A DNA stretch of 64,000 nt from Natribaculum luteum (GTDB taxonomy: Archaea > Halobacteriota > Halobacteria > Halobacteriales > Natrialbaceae), in NCBI RefSeq assembly GCF_023008545.1, contig NZ_CP095397.1:620001-684000 (forward strand), in the 5' to 3' direction. Shown here one piece after another: positions 62,642 through 64,000 of the stretch. Position numbers and translations under genes: made by a program. The notes under the pieces are model-generated. The model worked only from the letters and a program-made list of their open reading frames with translations, ran no database searches and had not been told where the DNA came from. Every line of letters begins with the position of its first letter. Position 1 is the stretch's first letter.

Positions 62642-63547
62642 ATGAGCCAACCGATGCACAACCGATACTCTGACTTCGAGGAACTGCGGCCGACCGGCGA
62701 GGCGTCCCACATCCCGGACACGAGGCTGGACGACGACTGTGAGGGTGATCCCCGGCGGCAACGCGTCGCGACGAGCTCGGGGGGCTACCCCGATGCGCCG
62801 ACGGCCACCGACGGCGAGTGCCGGCCTTGTTGGGTGTCAGTCCCAGACGGGCAAATGAAATGCCGGTTTTGTCTCGCCAACCATCTCGGTGGTGAGGCCA
62901 CCAGCACGGACGAGTCAGCGTCGACGACGTTCCTCGGCATCGTCCACTTGCTCGTCGAGTCGACCACGTTCTACGGGGCCGTCGTGAAGGGCGGCGCCGC
63001 GGCGAACCACCTCTCTGCCAACGAGGCGGAGCCGGACGTCGACGACTACACGCTCATCTACGACCTCGACGAGGCGCCGGCGCGCCAGCTGGCCGATCAA
63101 TGGCCCTCACTCCCTGACGCGGTACAGGTGTTGTCAGGAGAGGGAGAGCGGCTTCTCAGTGCCGCCCGTGACCAGACAGGCTGGAACGGGCAGGGAACGG
63201 CGGAGCGTCAGGAGCAGGCCCCGACGCGGCTCTACGACCAGCGGGGGAACGGCATCCGCGATGCGTCACAGCTCACTGAGGTCCTTGACGACGCCGACGA
63301 CGCGGTGTGGCTGGTTCCAGCGATGGCGCTGATTGAATCCGCTGGCGAGGCTGCGGCTGAGAGCCAGGTATCGTCGGTACCGACGACTCAGGAACTCGAC
63401 TGTCAGAACTGTGGGCGGGCGACCGACCACCGGTTCAAGACCCACGAGTCGGCCCCGGATGAGGCGTGGACTGGACAACCGATCTGGGAGTGCCAGGTGT
63501 GTGGCTCGGCTCGCTACGGACCCAGTCTCGAGCAGCTCCAGTGCTGA
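62642..63547 (+). CDS. zinc-ribbon hypothetical protein
   Basis: 301 residues from MSQPMHNRYSDFEEL. Two cysteine clusters: CRPCWVSVPDGQMKCRFC near residue 60 and CQNCGRATDHRF..WECQVCG near the end. The middle part includes YTLIYDLDEAPARQLADQWP. No enzyme motif. It resembles haloarchaeal plasmid-borne zinc-ribbon proteins of unknown function. Confidence 0.65.
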   Translation: MSQPMHNRYSDFEELRPTGEASHIPDTRLDDDCEGDPRRQRVATSSGGYPDAPTATDGECRPCWVSVPDGQMKCRFCLANHLGGEATSTDESASTTFLGIVHLLVESTTFYGAVVKGGAAANHLSANEAEPDVDDYTLIYDLDEAPARQLADQWPSLPDAVQVLSGEGERLLSAARDQTGWNGQGTAERQEQAPTRLYDQRGNGIRDASQLTEVLDDADDAVWLVPAMALIESAGEAAAESQVSSVPTTQELDCQNCGRATDHRFKTHESAPDEAWTGQPIWECQVCGSARYGPSLEQLQC

Positions 63548-63673
63548 GCGTCGATTAACCAACAGACTGAACGTAGCTCCGAGGTTCGTTGGTTAAGGCC
63601 GTGATCTCCTGCAAGCCCGACGCCAGTCTCAATGGGGAGTCTTTCCGCGCCGGCGAGCGGTGAGGCGCTTCCG

Positions 63674-63862
63674 ATGGAGCAAGAATTCAAACAGGGCTAC
63701 CGGATGCATCGTGTACTCAGCAATCTCAAACGGCTCGACGTCGACCGGTTGGACGACGCGGATCGAGAGCGAGTCGAGACCGTGAGAGACCTCTTGGAAG
63801 AGGTGAGCCTTCTCACGCGGCCGGGCGACGGAGCCGGGGCGGACGCCCACGCAGACTCCTAA
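63674..63862 (+). CDS. small acidic hypothetical protein
   Basis: 62 residues from MEQEFKQGYRMHRVLSNLKR with LDDADRERVETVRDLLEEVS, mostly helical. The frame is open upstream to 63632, but the ATG at 63674 begins the conserved-looking part. Function unknown. Confidence 0.5.
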   Translation: MEQEFKQGYRMHRVLSNLKRLDVDRLDDADRERVETVRDLLEEVSLLTRPGDGAGADAHADS

Positions 63863-63953
63863 CTGGAGTCCCCGGCCACGCCTCGGGAGCCACCTCTCGC
63901 GTCGGTTTATCGCCCCCGACAGGGGTGCGGGGGCGACCCCGTGAAGTCCAGAC

Positions 63954-64000
63954 ATGGCGACACTGCAAGCTGCGACGACGTCGACCGGCGCGATCGTGTC
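63954..64000 (+). CDS. start of an unidentified gene, cut by the window edge
   Basis: ATG at 63954 opens a frame (MATLQAATTSTGAIV) that runs off the right end. Too short to identify. Confidence 0.35.
   Translation, partial: MATLQAATTSTGAIV

Noticed and set aside
1-64000. CRISPR arrays, rRNA or tRNA genes
   Set aside because: No regularly spaced repeats and no complete cloverleaf or rRNA-like sequence were seen.

Overview
The window is haloarchaeal DNA. Core proteins are acidic and GC-rich, archaeal genes are present (aIF5A, transcription factor B, Tfx, HalOD1 proteins), several genes have a TATA-like box about 25-30 nt before the start codon as in leaderless transcripts, and the insertion sequences are haloarchaeal types. 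Positions 1-14300 look like stable chromosome. From about 14300 to the end the DNA is a patchwork of transposons, gene relics, toxin-antitoxin pairs and plasmid-type genes, either a genomic island or plasmid-derived sequence. No rRNA, tRNA, CRISPR array or integrase gene was found.

Core part (1-14300): a partial HAD hydrolase, moeA, a small membrane protein, Hsp20, an AarF/UbiB-type kinase, a SAM methyltransferase with an OsmC-like protein, a winged-helix regulator, a DUF1059-like protein, an enolase-superfamily protein, a PLP aminotransferase, aIF5A followed by agmatinase, a NIF3-family protein, a metallo-beta-lactamase-fold protein, a PPOX-type flavoprotein and an aldo/keto reductase. The OsmC operon and the DUF1059 gene, on either side of the regulator, share a promoter with a palindrome at identical spacing from the TATA-like element.

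Accessory part: type I restriction remnants abut an IS66-type element (15281-16857). A graveyard of transposases follows, including an IS5-type element inside an IS630-type element (18618-20648). A Tfx regulator sits divergently from a molybdate/tungstate ABC transporter (21830-25153). A tnpB is split by an ISH3-type element (26203-29021). Then come a methyltransferase, a CapA-like protein, a 154-bp MITE, an HTH/MazF toxin-antitoxin pair and an IS607 element (36606-39050). A plasmid-like block (41046-49734) carries an ArdC-like protein, HalOD1 proteins, two VapBC-type pairs, an SF1 helicase and a GHKL ATPase with a C-terminal HEXXH motif. Next are an intact-looking IS630 element, arsR-arsM, a tfb gene cut by a second IS66 copy with an exact 8-bp target duplication, and a regulator gene cut by an IS200/IS605-type tnpB element that itself carries a second copy of the 154-bp MITE.

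Most broken genes can be rejoined in frame by removing the insertion and one target duplication, so the order of insertion events can be read from the sequence. The most unexpected pattern is that the DDE transposase genes of four unrelated families (IS66, IS5, ISH3, IS630) each contain several perfect or nearly perfect hairpins inside their coding sequence, a density I did not see in the core genes.
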